A stretch of 64,000 nucleotides of DNA from Agrobacterium tumefaciens str. B6 (GTDB lineage Bacteria; Pseudomonadota; Alphaproteobacteria; Rhizobiales; Rhizobiaceae), in NCBI RefSeq assembly GCF_001541315.1, contig NZ_LMVK01000001.1, forward strand, positions 1-64,000, written 5' to 3'. Positions 31,262-40,455 of this stretch are shown here, in pieces. The translations under genes and the position numbers were made by a program. The notes beneath the pieces are model-generated. The model did no database searches and was not told the origin of the DNA. It worked only from the letters and a program-made list of their open reading frames with translations. Each line of letters begins with the position of its first letter. The first letter of the stretch is position 1.

Positions 31262-31858
31262 TTAGTCTTCGTCTGCTTCGTTTTCGTCGTTCTGGTTTGC
31301 GGCGGCGGCCTTGGCGGCCTTGTCTGCCCGCAGCGCATCACGAATAAGGTCGTCCGTCAGAATGAGCTTCGCATCGGAAAGCGCGCTGAACGGAATGATG
31401 ACTGTCGGCTCTTCGCCATAGGCGATCTGGTCGCGTTCCAGCTTGAAGCCGTCAGCATTAACCTCAACGATCTTGCCGCGAAACCGCTTGCGGTTCTCGA
31501 CCAGAATGGAGGTTTCGACCTTCACCAGATGGCCCTGCCAGCGGGTGAAATCCGATTTGCGAACCATCGGCCGGTCGATGCCGGGCGAGGAAACTTCGAG
31601 ATGATACGCTTTATCGACCGGATCTTCCACATCAAGAACCGGTGAAATCGCCATCGAAATGGCTTCGCAGTCCTGAACGGTCATGGTTCCGTCTTCGCGC
31701 TCGGCCATCACCTGCAGCGTCATGCCGTTCTGGTTGGAGAGCCGCACGCGCACCAGAAGATAGCCCATGCCCGTCAGAACAGGCTCGATGATCTCGGCAA
31801 TGCGCTGGTCGATGCCTGTTTCGGTAATCAGTCGCGGTTCTTGTGCGGTGTCTGCCAT
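31262..31858 (-). CDS. rimP: Ribosome maturation factor RimP
   Basis: A 198-residue 30S maturation factor. The N-terminal domain contains [20 protein letters not shown] and the link [14 protein letters not shown]; the SH3-like C-terminal domain begins near [14 protein letters not shown]. The C-terminus is rich in Ala, Lys and acidic residues. ATG 31858 follows GGAAGG; 41 more codons are open upstream without similarity. It is the first gene of rimP-nusA-ylxR-infB-rbfA-truB(-rpsO). The promoter should lie in 31859-32145, where I could not single out a convincing one. Confidence 0.94.
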   Translation of the reverse strand: MADTAQEPRLITETGIDQRIAEIIEPVLTGMGYLLVRVRLSNQNGMTLQVMAEREDGTMTVQDCEAISMAISPVLDVEDPVDKAYHLEVSSPGIDRPMVRKSDFTRWQGHLVKVETSILVENRKRFRGKIVEVNADGFKLERDQIAYGEEPTVIIPFSALSDAKLILTDDLIRDALRADKAAKAAAANQNDENEADED

Positions 31859-32145
31859 CTGGCCTTCCGGTCTTTGATTTTCACCGGGCTTTCTGCCCGT
31901 GGTTTCCGGTTCGCCTAACGAAAAAGAGCGGAGCCTTGCGGCCCCACTCTTCATCAAGCGATCAAGAATTTCAGGGGTCATATAGACCCATCGGGGCAGG
32001 ATTGCAAGGTTTTAGCGGGCTCCTCCGCTTCGGCCACTGCCTTCGCCACATTTTCACCCTTACCTTGTCGGAAAGGCTGGCATGATTACCGGCACTGTCT
32101 ATAGTTGCCGTTTGACAAATCGCAGTTGCATCAAGTGGACAGAGC

Positions 32146-33774
32146 GTGCCTGACCGTAAATCGCCACTCGCGCCTTTAAGGCATTTGACTTACAGACGAA
32201 TCTGGGTCGCGAGCCTTGCCTCGAATTTCGGCGGACTGATCCAGGCGGTGGGCGCCGCATGGATGATGACGTCGCTCTCAAGTTCGGAAAACATGATCGC
32301 TCTGGTGCAGGCCTCCACCTCTTTGCCGATCATGCTGTTCTCGCTGATTTCAGGCGCGCTGGCCGATAGTTTCGACCGCCGCCGCATCATGATTTCGGCG
32401 CAGCTGCTGATGCTGACGGCCTCTGTGCTGCTCACGGTTTTTGCCTGGTCCGGCTGGCTCACGCCCTGGCTTCTGCTCTTCTTCACCTTCATGATCGGCT
32501 GCGGCACGGCGCTCAACAATCCGTCCTGGCAGGCATCGGTCGGCGAAATGGTGCCGCGCGAGGATTTACCCGCCGCCGTGACGCTGAACAGCGTCGGCTT
32601 CAACATCACCCGCAGCGTCGGCCCGGCCATCGGTGGTATCATCGTCGCCGCCGCCGGTGCTGCCGCTGCGTTTTTCGTGAATGCGCTGAGCTATTTCACC
32701 CTGATCTACGCCCTGTTTCGCTGGCAGCCGCCCAAATATGCCTCGACATTGCCGCGCGAGCAGCTTCTGGCCGCCATTTCGGCCGGCATGCGTTATGTGG
32801 CGATGTCGCCCAATATCGGCAAGGTGTTGGTGCGCGGTTTCCTCTTCGGCCTTTCCGCCAGCGCCATCCTGGCGCTGATGCCCATCGTCGCTCGCGATCT
32901 GGTCGAGGGCGGTCCGCTGACCTACGGCGTCATGCTCGGCGCATTCGGTGTCGGCGCGATAGCCGGCGCGCTGGTCAGTGCGAGACTGCGTGAGGTCCTG
33001 TCCAGCGAATGGATCGTGCGCGTCGCCTTTTTAGGCTTCGCTTTCAGCTCCGGCGTGACGGCGGTGAGCACGAGCGCGATCATCACCTCGCTTGTCCTGA
33101 CGGTTGCTGGCGCCTGCTGGGTTCTGGCGCTGTCGCTCTTCAACACCATCGTCCAGCTTTCCACGCCGCGCTGGGTGGTGGGTCGGGCACTGTCGCTTTA
33201 CCAGACGCTGACCTTCGGCGGCATTGCGGTCGGCAGCTGGCTGTGGGGTGAGTTGGCGGAAGACTACGGCATTTCCTATTCGCTTCTCTGTTCCTGCGTG
33301 CTGATGCTGCTCGGCGTCGTCGTCGGCCTCAAACTCGCAATGCCGGCCTTCGCCTCGCTCAATCTCGATCCGCTCAACCGTTTCGTGGAACCGCCGCTGA
33401 GACTGGACATCAAGCCGCGCAGCGGCCCCATCGCCATTCTCATCGATTATGAAATCCATGACGAGGACCTCGGCGAATTCCTGCCGCTGATGGCCGAGCG
33501 CCGCCGTATCCGCCTGCGCGACGGCGCGCGCAACTGGAACCTGATGCGCGATCTCGAAAACCCCGACATCTGGACGGAAAGCTACCATGTGCCGACATGG
33601 GTGGAATATGTCCGCCACAACCACCGCCGCACCCAGGCGGATGCGGAAGCCTGGGACCGGCTGCTTGAGCTTCACCGGGGCAAGACGCGGCCGCGGGTAC
33701 ACCGGATGATCGAGCGGCAGACCATCCCGCCGACCGACGATATCTTTCACAAGCCGCATACCGATCAGCACTGA
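32146..33774 (+). CDS. MFS transporter (MFS_3/EntS-like) with C-terminal soluble domain
   Basis: A 542-residue protein. Residues about 1-400 form a 12-helix MFS exporter of the EntS-like group (LADSFDRRRIMISAQLL is the loop 2-3 motif; FNITRSVGPAIGGIIVAAAG lies in helix 5). The last 130 residues are soluble and start LDIKPRSGPIAILIDYEI; they include RRRIRLRDGARNWNLMRDLE and YVRHNHRRTQADAEA, which looks like an antibiotic-biosynthesis-monooxygenase-like ferredoxin fold. The start is a GTG. The exported substrate is unknown. Confidence 0.82.
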   Translation: MPDRKSPLAPLRHLTYRRIWVASLASNFGGLIQAVGAAWMMTSLSSSENMIALVQASTSLPIMLFSLISGALADSFDRRRIMISAQLLMLTASVLLTVFAWSGWLTPWLLLFFTFMIGCGTALNNPSWQASVGEMVPREDLPAAVTLNSVGFNITRSVGPAIGGIIVAAAGAAAAFFVNALSYFTLIYALFRWQPPKYASTLPREQLLAAISAGMRYVAMSPNIGKVLVRGFLFGLSASAILALMPIVARDLVEGGPLTYGVMLGAFGVGAIAGALVSARLREVLSSEWIVRVAFLGFAFSSGVTAVSTSAIITSLVLTVAGACWVLALSLFNTIVQLSTPRWVVGRALSLYQTLTFGGIAVGSWLWGELAEDYGISYSLLCSCVLMLLGVVVGLKLAMPAFASLNLDPLNRFVEPPLRLDIKPRSGPIAILIDYEIHDEDLGEFLPLMAERRRIRLRDGARNWNLMRDLENPDIWTESYHVPTWVEYVRHNHRRTQADAEAWDRLLELHRGKTRPRVHRMIERQTIPPTDDIFHKPHTDQH

Positions 33775-33820
33775 AAGACGATGCGCTGGGAGAGTGGTGG
33801 CGGCTTTTACCCCCCACGTG

Positions 33821-33903
33821 CCGTCATCCTCGGGCCTGTCCCGAGGATACGTATCGTCAAATCAATCAGTTGCAGATGCTCGGGAAAGGCCCGAGCATGA
33901 CGG
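33821..33903. repeat. Rhizobial-type mosaic palindromic intergenic repeat
   Basis: Outer arms CCGTCAT (33821-33827) and ATGACGG (33897-33903) enclose two hairpins: ATCCTCGGG/CCCGAGGAT (33826-33848) and ATGCTCGGG/CCCGAGCAT (33876-33898). GTCATCCTCGGG-type arms are widespread in intergenic palindromes of Agrobacterium and relatives (recalled). It lies between the convergent MFS and transglycosylase genes and may also act as a terminator or mRNA end protector. Confidence 0.75.
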
Positions 33904-33933
33904 AGGAGAGGTTTGTGCTTCGCCAGCAACCTG

Positions 33934-35199
33934 CTATTTCAGCTTCGCCTTCAGCGTCGCATCGGGAAAGCAGGTCGGAGCGAGCCCGTTCTTCGCCTGC
34001 CAGTCGCCGAGCGAGCGGCGCGTCTTGAAGCCTGCCAGCCCATCGGCCTTGCCGACATCATAACCCTTGGCGACCAGCGCCTTTTGCATGGCGAGAACGT
34101 CGGAGCGCAACATCGACCCGACATTGCCCCATTCACCCTTGAACGGTCCTGCTCCATGGGTGATGCGGTCGGCGAGATTGCCGATGAAGAGCGCGTAGAG
34201 ATCGGAATTGTTATATTCCTTGATGACGTAAAAATTCGGCGTCACCACAAATTCCGGCCCGTGCCGCCCGGCCGGCACCAGCATCATGCCGTCGGCGGAT
34301 AGGTCGTTGGCTGGAAAGGCTTTTCCGGAAATGCGGGTAATGCCCATATTCGCCCAGTCGGCCACCGGCCGGGCAAGATCAGGGCCCTCCTGCGCGCAGG
34401 AGACATTGGCGGGGATAGAGACTTCAAAACCCCAGTCACGATTGCGCTGCCAGCCGCGCTGGGAAAGATAGTTTGCTATGGATGCCAGCGCATCCGGCAC
34501 TGAGTTCCAGATATCGCGGTGGCCGTCGCCATCGAAATCCACGGCATATTTGAGATAGCTCGACGGCATGAATTGCGGCTGGCCGAGGGCGCCGGCCCAG
34601 GAACCCATCATGCGCGAGGCCGCGATATCGCCGCTTTCGACGATCTTCAGCGCATCGATCAGCTCGGCGCGGAACATCTCCTTGCGGGTCGACATATAGG
34701 CTTTTGTGGCGAGTACATCGACCACGGAATGCGGCAGTTTTGCTCGGCCGAACCCGGATTCGCGACCCCAGATCGCAACGACGATATCACCCGGCACACC
34801 GTATTTCGCCTCGATTCTGCGCAGCGTCGCCGCATGGGTGGCTGCAAGCGAACGGCCGGTGCTGGCCAGCCCCTGCAGCCGCTTTTCGGAGAAATAGGCG
34901 CCGGGTGAGGAAAATTCCGCCTGGCTCTGGCTCTGCTCCTTTGGCGGCTTCTGGCCGGGAATGACGAGATCGGGCAGGTTCCAGCTGATGGAGAGACCAT
35001 TGAGCGTGGCTTCAAGCGTCTTTTGCGAAATGCCGGCCTTGCGGGCCTCCGGCCAGATTTCCTTTTTCAGCCAGACATTAAATTCAGCGTCATATCGGGC
35101 TGCCGCTGCTCCTGTCGGTGCCGACTGCGCTAGAGCTGTCGTTGCTGAAAAAACGGAAAGAAGTGCAGCCAGTGCCTTCGGGGCAAAATGGTTTCGCAT
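33934..35199 (-). CDS. Lytic murein transglycosylase (MltB/SLT_2 family)
   Basis: A 421-residue periplasmic enzyme that cleaves peptidoglycan glycan strands with 1,6-anhydro product formation. The signal peptide ends around ALAQ-SAP. The SLT_2 domain (about 35-330) has the catalytic Glu in VAIWGRESGFGRAK, then MMGSWAGALGQPQFMPSSYL and DFDGDGHRDIWNS. A C-terminal peptidoglycan-binding_1 domain (about 355-415) begins near LRSDVLAMQKALVAKGYDVG. No lipobox is present, so it is a soluble form. Confidence 0.92.
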   Translation of the reverse strand: MRNHFAPKALAALLSVFSATTALAQSAPTGAAAARYDAEFNVWLKKEIWPEARKAGISQKTLEATLNGLSISWNLPDLVIPGQKPPKEQSQSQAEFSSPGAYFSEKRLQGLASTGRSLAATHAATLRRIEAKYGVPGDIVVAIWGRESGFGRAKLPHSVVDVLATKAYMSTRKEMFRAELIDALKIVESGDIAASRMMGSWAGALGQPQFMPSSYLKYAVDFDGDGHRDIWNSVPDALASIANYLSQRGWQRNRDWGFEVSIPANVSCAQEGPDLARPVADWANMGITRISGKAFPANDLSADGMMLVPAGRHGPEFVVTPNFYVIKEYNNSDLYALFIGNLADRITHGAGPFKGEWGNVGSMLRSDVLAMQKALVAKGYDVGKADGLAGFKTRRSLGDWQAKNGLAPTCFPDATLKAKLK

Positions 35200-35237
35200 T
35201 GGGTCTCCTCTTTGAATGACGGGGAGGGAGGGGGACT

Positions 35238-35843
35238 TCAGATCGTCGTGCGCGCCCGAAGCGCCGCCGTCAATGTGCCCTCGTCGAGATAATCGAGCTC
35301 ACCGCCCACCGGCACGCCATGCGCAAGCCGGGTGATCTTGATGTCGAGACCGGAGAGGCGGTCGGTGATGTAATGGGCGGTTGCCTGTCCCTCCACCGTC
35401 GCATTGACGGCGATGATAAGCTCGCGAATGCCGCCCGCGCTGACACGGTCGATCAGGCCCTTGATATTCAGGTCCTCCGGCCCGACGCCATCGAGTGGCG
35501 AAAGCGTGCCGCCGAGAACGTGGTAGGCGGTGTTCATCGCGCCCGTCCGCTCCAGCGCCCAGAGATCCGACACGTCTTCCACCACGATGATGACCGACTG
35601 GTCACGCCGGTCGTCAGCGCAGACGGTGCAGGGATCGATGGTATCGACATTGCCGCAGCAGGAGCAGATCTTCACCTTGTCATAGGCCTCGCCCATGGCA
35701 TGGCCTAGCGGTCCGAGAAGTTGCTCCTTCTTCTTAATGAGATGCAACGCTGCCCGCCGCGCCGAGCGGGGCCCAAGCCCCGGCACTTTTGCCAGAAGCT
35801 GGATGAGTTTTTCAATTTCGGGACCGGTGACTCGTTTTGCCAT
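35238..35843 (-). CDS. recR: Recombination protein RecR
   Basis: A 201-residue recombination mediator that works with RecF/RecO. The helix-hairpin-helix region ([20 protein letters not shown]) is followed by the C4 zinc finger [16 protein letters not shown] and a Toprim domain ([17 protein letters not shown]). The C-terminal Walker B-like segment ends in [20 protein letters not shown]. It belongs to the dnaX-ybaB-recR neighbourhood but is split from ybaB by a divergent MOSC gene. Confidence 0.96.
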   Translation of the reverse strand: MAKRVTGPEIEKLIQLLAKVPGLGPRSARRAALHLIKKKEQLLGPLGHAMGEAYDKVKICSCCGNVDTIDPCTVCADDRRDQSVIIVVEDVSDLWALERTGAMNTAYHVLGGTLSPLDGVGPEDLNIKGLIDRVSAGGIRELIIAVNATVEGQATAHYITDRLSGLDIKITRLAHGVPVGGELDYLDEGTLTAALRARTTI

Positions 35844-35901
35844 GAGCGCTTTCTACTGCATAAAACGGGAAACGGGAATCATGAAGCACGAAGGGCAGGC
35901 C

Positions 35902-36516
35902 ATGAAAATACAGGCGGTATGCCGGGGCGAGGCAAAAAGCCTGCCGGGAAAGACGACGAAGACGGGCATCTTCAAGCATCCCGTGAACGGGCCGGTCATG
36001 GTGGATGCCGAAGGTATCGTCAGCGATGCCGTCTGCAATCGCAAACATCACGGCGGGCCGGATCAGGCAATTTACGTGATGGGCTCCGTTGATCTCGACT
36101 TCTGGTCCCGCGCTCTGGGTTTCGTGGTCGAACCCGGATTTTTCGGCGAGAACCTCGTGCTTGATGGTGTCGACAGCGCGAAACTCCATGTGGGTGACAG
36201 GTTCTCGGCAAGCGAAGTCTTGCTGGAGGTGACCGCTGCCCGCATTCCCTGCGCCACGCTGTCGGCCCGGATCGGCGATCCCGATTTCGCACCGCGCTTC
36301 CGGCAGGCAGGCCATCCGGGTTTTTATTGCCGGGTGTTGAAGGGCGGAATGCTCGCTGCCGGGGAGGATATCGCCTTTGCAGCCTATCAGGGAACGAAGC
36401 TGCCGATACCAACTATTCTGCAGCGCTTCCGCCCCATGCAGCTCGACGCAGCCGAACGCAGGACCTATCTCGAAACACCGCTTGCAAGCCGGTTCCGTGC
36501 GATGCTGAAAGCCTGA
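35902..36516 (+). CDS. MOSC-domain protein (YiiM-like)
   Basis: A 204-residue MOSC protein. KIQAVCRGEAKSL opens the domain; CNRKHHGGPDQAIYVM, GFFGENLVLDGVD and the conserved Cys in TAARIPCATLSARIG (molybdenum-binding position) are present. YiiM-type proteins reduce N-hydroxylated bases and similar compounds with a molybdenum cofactor; this function is by family only. ATG 35902 has AAGGGCAGG upstream; ATG 35881 in frame is an alternative. It has inserted between recR and ybaB relative to the common gene order. Confidence 0.85.
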   Translation: MKIQAVCRGEAKSLPGKTTKTGIFKHPVNGPVMVDAEGIVSDAVCNRKHHGGPDQAIYVMGSVDLDFWSRALGFVVEPGFFGENLVLDGVDSAKLHVGDRFSASEVLLEVTAARIPCATLSARIGDPDFAPRFRQAGHPGFYCRVLKGGMLAAGEDIAFAAYQGTKLPIPTILQRFRPMQLDAAERRTYLETPLASRFRAMLKA

Positions 36517-36582
36517 ATCTCGCCTCGAGACAGGGACGGCGACCACGCCATGCGTGTCGCCATCCTCTTCGGGTTGATTATA

Positions 36583-36906
36583 TCAGAACGGGAATTTCAT
36601 GCCGGGCGGCAGCGGCAGACCCGCGGTCAGGCCGGCCATCTTTTCCTGTGCCTGCGCTTCGCCTTTTTCCTTGGCGTCCTTATGGGCAGCCACGATCAGG
36701 TCCTCGAGGATTTCCACCTCGTCTTCCTTGAACAGCGAAGGATCGATTTTCAGGCCGCGCATTTCGCCCTTGCCGTTGAGAATGACGGTCACCAGACCGC
36801 CGCCGGCCCTGCCTTCGACTTCGAGGGCGGCGATTTCTTCCTGCACCTTCTCCATCTTGGACTGCATTTCCTTGACCTTGCCCATCATGCCCATGATGTC
36901 ACGCAT
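36583..36906 (-). CDS. YbaB/EbfC-family nucleoid-associated protein
   Basis: A 107-residue small DNA-binding protein. The helical [20 protein letters not shown] and the strand segment [19 protein letters not shown] are typical, and the C-terminus ends [12 protein letters not shown], the usual proline-rich tail. It lies 24 bases after dnaX in the same direction, the conserved dnaX-ybaB pairing. Confidence 0.93.
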   Translation of the reverse strand: MRDIMGMMGKVKEMQSKMEKVQEEIAALEVEGRAGGGLVTVILNGKGEMRGLKIDPSLFKEDEVEILEDLIVAAHKDAKEKGEAQAQEKMAGLTAGLPLPPGMKFPF

Positions 36907-36930
36907 GTGCCAATCTCCTGTTCTTTTTGT

Positions 36931-38808
36931 TTAAAACTCGATGTCGTCGCCGGGAAGGATGTCGCCTTCGCTCGATTCGGCAACCGATGGCGGCGCGATA
37001 TCCTCCGCCTCATCCTGTGCGGCGGCACGGATGCGCACGTCGGTGATTTTTGCGCCGGGAAACTGCGCCAGAATGGCGGCAACGTCAGGATCCTGACGCG
37101 CATCGACAAGGCGGGCATCCCGGGCATTGCCTTCGGCTTCGACAAGGGTCGGCTCCCCCTGCTCCTTGCTGAGGCTGATGATCCAGTGGATACCGGTCCA
37201 TTCCTTGAGCTTGACGCCAAGCTCACCGGGCAGAGAGCCGGGCGCACCTTCGCCGAGGCGCATATCAAGCCGGCCGGGCTCCAGCCGCACAAGCCGCACA
37301 AAGTTGCGCACCTTTGCCCGCATGACGGGATCGCGGTTCTTCTGGCAGAGATCGGCAATATCCTGCACCGAATTGACGGGAACCTTCGGCTCCGGCCGCT
37401 CCTCGGTTTTGGGTGCTACGACCTGCATCTCCTGCGGGCGGCTGTCTGGAACGGCGCGCAGCATGGCGGAGGTCTGCGGCGTCGTCTGGCGCTGGGCGGG
37501 AAGATCGACAGGTCTTCCCGCGGCCACGGTCTGTCCTGACGAATAGGCGCGCGCACCGCCGCCATTGCCGCCGCCCGAAGGTCCGCCATTGGCGTAACCG
37601 CCGCCGTCGCCGCTCGAAAGCTCGAGCAGGCGCCGCGCGGCATCTTCAGGTGCGGGCAGATTGGCGGCGTGCGAAAGCCGGATCAGAACCATTTCGGCAG
37701 CACCGGCAGGCCGCGAGGCGTTTTCCGTTTCTGGAATGCCCTTCAGCAGCATCTGCCAGATACGTGACAGTGCGGTTACCGCAATCGTCTCGGCAAATTC
37801 CGCACCACGCACGCGTTCTATTTCCGAAAGCGAGGGGTCTTCCGCCGCATCAGGCGCATATTTCATGCGGGTGACGAGATGGGTGAAATCGGCAAGGTCG
37901 TTCAATACGACGACAGGGTCCGCGCCCGCCTCATATTGCCCGTTGAATTCCGAAAGGGCGGCCGCGACGTCGCCTTTGACGACGTGCTGGAAGAGATCGA
38001 CGATGCGCGCACGGTCGGCAAGGCCGAGCATGCCGCGCACCGCTTCGGCCTCCACCCGGCCGCCGCCATGGGCGATCGCCTGGTCGAGCAGGGAAAGGCC
38101 GTCACGGGCGGAACCCTCTGCAGCGCGGGCGATCATCGACAGCGCCTGCGGATCGGCCTCGAAACCTTCCTTGCCCGCAATGGCGGTGAACAGGCCGACG
38201 AGATCAGCGGCGCTGATGCGGCGCAGGTCGAAGCGTTGGCAGCGCGACAGAACGGTAATTGGAACCTTGCGGATTTCGGTGGTCGCGAAGATGAATTTCA
38301 CATGTTCCGGCGGCTCCTCCAGCGTCTTCAGAAGACCGTTAAACGCCTGCGTCGACAGCATGTGCACTTCGTCGATGATATAGACCTTGTAGCGCGCCGA
38401 GACCGGGCGATAGCGCACCTGTTCGATGATCTCGCGAATATCGTCGATGCCGGTATGGGAGGCGGCGTCCATCTCGATCACGTCGACATGCCGGCCTTCC
38501 ATGATCGCCTGGCAATGTTCGCCGGGGATCCGAAGGTCGATGGTCGGCTTGTCGATGGTGTCGGTCTTGTAATTCAGCGCGCGGGCGAGAATGCGTGCCG
38601 TGGTCGTTTTGCCCACGCCGCGAACGCCGGTCAGCATATAGGCCTGGGCAATGCGGCCGGTCTCAAACGCGTTGGTCAGCGTGCGGACCATCGGCTCCTG
38701 GCCGACCATCAGATCGGAAAAATCTTTCGGGCGATATTTGCGTGCCAGTACCCGGTAGCCGGTCCCGACCTGGGATTCGCTTGTTGTGGTGGGTACGGGA
38801 TCGCTCAT
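36931..38808 (-). CDS. dnaX: DNA polymerase III subunits gamma/tau
   Basis: A 625-residue clamp-loader ATPase. YRVLARKYRPKDFSDLMVGQ opens the AAA+ domain; Walker A is GVRGVGKTTTA, Walker B lies in VYIIDEVHMLS, and the SRC motif in VLSRCQRFDLR. Three of the four cysteines of the usual zinc module are missing: where E. coli has CGVCDNC only GEHCQAI remains. A Gly/Ser-rich linker (GGGYANGGPSGGGNGG) precedes the tau C-terminal region. I saw no A-run slippery site by eye. ATG 38808 follows GGCGAGG. The 4.5S RNA gene lies just upstream. Confidence 0.95.
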   Translation of the reverse strand: MSDPVPTTTSESQVGTGYRVLARKYRPKDFSDLMVGQEPMVRTLTNAFETGRIAQAYMLTGVRGVGKTTTARILARALNYKTDTIDKPTIDLRIPGEHCQAIMEGRHVDVIEMDAASHTGIDDIREIIEQVRYRPVSARYKVYIIDEVHMLSTQAFNGLLKTLEEPPEHVKFIFATTEIRKVPITVLSRCQRFDLRRISAADLVGLFTAIAGKEGFEADPQALSMIARAAEGSARDGLSLLDQAIAHGGGRVEAEAVRGMLGLADRARIVDLFQHVVKGDVAAALSEFNGQYEAGADPVVVLNDLADFTHLVTRMKYAPDAAEDPSLSEIERVRGAEFAETIAVTALSRIWQMLLKGIPETENASRPAGAAEMVLIRLSHAANLPAPEDAARRLLELSSGDGGGYANGGPSGGGNGGGARAYSSGQTVAAGRPVDLPAQRQTTPQTSAMLRAVPDSRPQEMQVVAPKTEERPEPKVPVNSVQDIADLCQKNRDPVMRAKVRNFVRLVRLEPGRLDMRLGEGAPGSLPGELGVKLKEWTGIHWIISLSKEQGEPTLVEAEGNARDARLVDARQDPDVAAILAQFPGAKITDVRIRAAAQDEAEDIAPPSVAESSEGDILPGDDIEF

Positions 38809-38886
38809 TGCCTCGCCAGTTTGTTTTGCCAGTTTGTCTTGGGGCGCTGAACTGGCCCGGCGAAAGCTGAGCACGTCTTTTAAAAA

Positions 38887-38985
38887 GGTGGGAGGCTGGC
38901 ACGGCGACCCGTGCCGGGCTCGTTAGGGCTGCTTCCTTCCGGACCTGACCCGGTTGGCGAGTGGCTCGTCCACCACCAACCTCCC
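38887..38985 (-). ncRNA. ffs: Signal recognition particle RNA, 4.5S type
   Basis: On the minus strand the conserved apical hairpin reads GGTCAGGTCCGGAAGGAAGC then AGCCCTAACGAGCC, with both asymmetric internal loops. The ends GGGAGG and CCTCCC pair to close a helix of about 99 bases, and TTTTTA follows the 3' end (38886-38881). It is the small bacterial form lacking the Alu domain and would bind Ffh. It lies 78 bases upstream of dnaX on the same strand. Confidence 0.95.
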
Positions 38986-39073
38986 GGGGCCACATATCGG
39001 CAATATCGACAGCAAATGCAAGCCAAGCCTTCAAAAAACTGCTATCACGATGAAAACAAACATGGAGGACACC

Positions 39074-39478
39074 TTGGAGACATTCCGGCTGGACGACAGG
39101 CTGGCGCGCGACAGTGTGCTTGTGACGCGTTTGGGGCTATGTGAACTGCGTTTGCAAAACGACAGTCGCTGGCCTTGGCTGGTGCTGGTGCCGCAGCGAG
39201 ACGGCGTCAGCGAATTGTTCGATCTCACCCCGCTTGATCAGGCCGTGCTGACATTCGAGACCAATCTCGTCGCGTCCGCCTTGAAGGAGATCACGGGGGC
39301 CACCAAGATAAATGTCGGTGCTTTGGGCAATATCGTCCGGCAATTGCATGTCCATATTATCGCCCGCAATGAAGGCGACACCTGCTGGCCCGGCCCCATC
39401 TGGGGTTACGGAACGGCGGTGCCCTATGCTGCGGGCGAAAAGGAAACTTTGATGAAAAAAATCTCCGGCGCGCTCTGA
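39074..39478 (+). CDS. HIT-family protein
   Basis: A 134-residue protein of the histidine-triad superfamily, likely a nucleotide hydrolase or transferase. The active-site stretch is QLHVHIIARNEGD: the first triad His is Gln, a variant I recall as common in proteobacterial members of this subgroup. SRWPWLVLVPQRDG is the conserved N-terminal strand. The TTG at 39074 is preferred because GGAGG (39064-39068) lies five bases before it; ATGs at 39050 and 39062 are in frame but lack SD sequences. Its stop overlaps the nudC start by one base. Confidence 0.8.
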   Translation: METFRLDDRLARDSVLVTRLGLCELRLQNDSRWPWLVLVPQRDGVSELFDLTPLDQAVLTFETNLVASALKEITGATKINVGALGNIVRQLHVHIIARNEGDTCWPGPIWGYGTAVPYAAGEKETLMKKISGAL

Positions 39479-40440
39479 TGATTTCCATGAAAATTTTTGA
39501 AACCACTGCCCCCCATCCTGAAGCAAGCCTGCTGACGGCCTTTTCCAAAAATGCCCTCGACCGTTTCGCCGAAAAGCGGACGGAGGAGTGTGTTGCCGAT
39601 GCACTGAAAGTCGATGGCACCCATATTTTTGCCTTCTCGGGCAACCGGCTGGTCCTGAAACATGATGAGCAGGTCATCGATCCCCTGTTTTCCGCCTATG
39701 AGCTGGCCGAATTGCAGCCGGATTTCGACAATGCCGTGCTGCTCGGATACCGCGAAACCGGCGAGCCGAGAATTGCGGTGCCGGTCGCCGTGGCCGAGGA
39801 TCAGCTGGCGAGCCATTACAAGCTGGCCGATGCCCGCACGCTTTATCGCGATCATCTTCTCGACGAGGAACTGCTGAGCGAGGTTGCGCAGGCAGTCAGC
39901 CTGACGCACTGGAATGGTGACAATCGCTTTTGCGGTAAGTGCGGCGGAACCATGGAGCTGCGAATCGGCGGCTACAAGCGCATCTGCGGCGCCTGCAGCC
40001 ACACTATTTTTCCGCGCACCGATCCCGTTGTCATCATGATGACCATCGATATCGAGCGTGATCTCTGCCTGCTTGGCCGCGGTGCGCATTTTGCGCCGGG
40101 CATGTATTCCTGCCTTGCCGGCTTCGTGGAGCCGGGCGAAACCATCGAACAGGCCGTCCGCCGCGAAACGCATGAGGAATCCGGCGTTGAAATCGGTCGT
40201 GTGCGGTATCACGCCTCCCAGCCCTGGCCGATGCCGCATACGCTGATGATAGGCTGTTATGCCGAGGCGCTCTCTTTTGAGATCGCGCGTGACGAGATCG
40301 AGCTTGAGGATTGCCGCTGGTTCACGCGGGAAGAGGTCGCAAAGATGCTGGAGGCCCCGACGGGTGAAGGTTTTTCCGCGCCGCCAATGGGAGCCATCGC
40401 GCATCGGCTGATGCGCGACTGGGTGGAATGGCTAAAATAA
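39478..40440 (+). CDS. nudC: NAD(+)/NADH diphosphatase NudC
   Basis: A 320-residue Nudix hydrolase that cleaves NADH and removes NAD caps from RNA 5' ends. A zinc ribbon CGKCGG...CGAC lies at about 157-180. The Nudix box GFVEPGETIEQAVRRETHEE continues as SGVEIG and carries the metal-binding glutamates. SQPWPMPHTLMIG is the NudC-specific motif downstream of the box (SQPWPFPxS in E. coli). It is coupled to the HIT gene, so the two may share a nucleotide-housekeeping role. Confidence 0.94.
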   Translation: MISMKIFETTAPHPEASLLTAFSKNALDRFAEKRTEECVADALKVDGTHIFAFSGNRLVLKHDEQVIDPLFSAYELAELQPDFDNAVLLGYRETGEPRIAVPVAVAEDQLASHYKLADARTLYRDHLLDEELLSEVAQAVSLTHWNGDNRFCGKCGGTMELRIGGYKRICGACSHTIFPRTDPVVIMMTIDIERDLCLLGRGAHFAPGMYSCLAGFVEPGETIEQAVRRETHEESGVEIGRVRYHASQPWPMPHTLMIGCYAEALSFEIARDEIELEDCRWFTREEVAKMLEAPTGEGFSAPPMGAIAHRLMRDWVEWLK

Positions 40441-40455
40441 TGGGCTGCGGCAGGC

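Noticed and set aside
36931-38808. Programmed frameshift site making a gamma form from dnaX
   Set aside because: No A-rich slippery heptamer seen on the coding strand; only a run of five A residues near the very 3' end.
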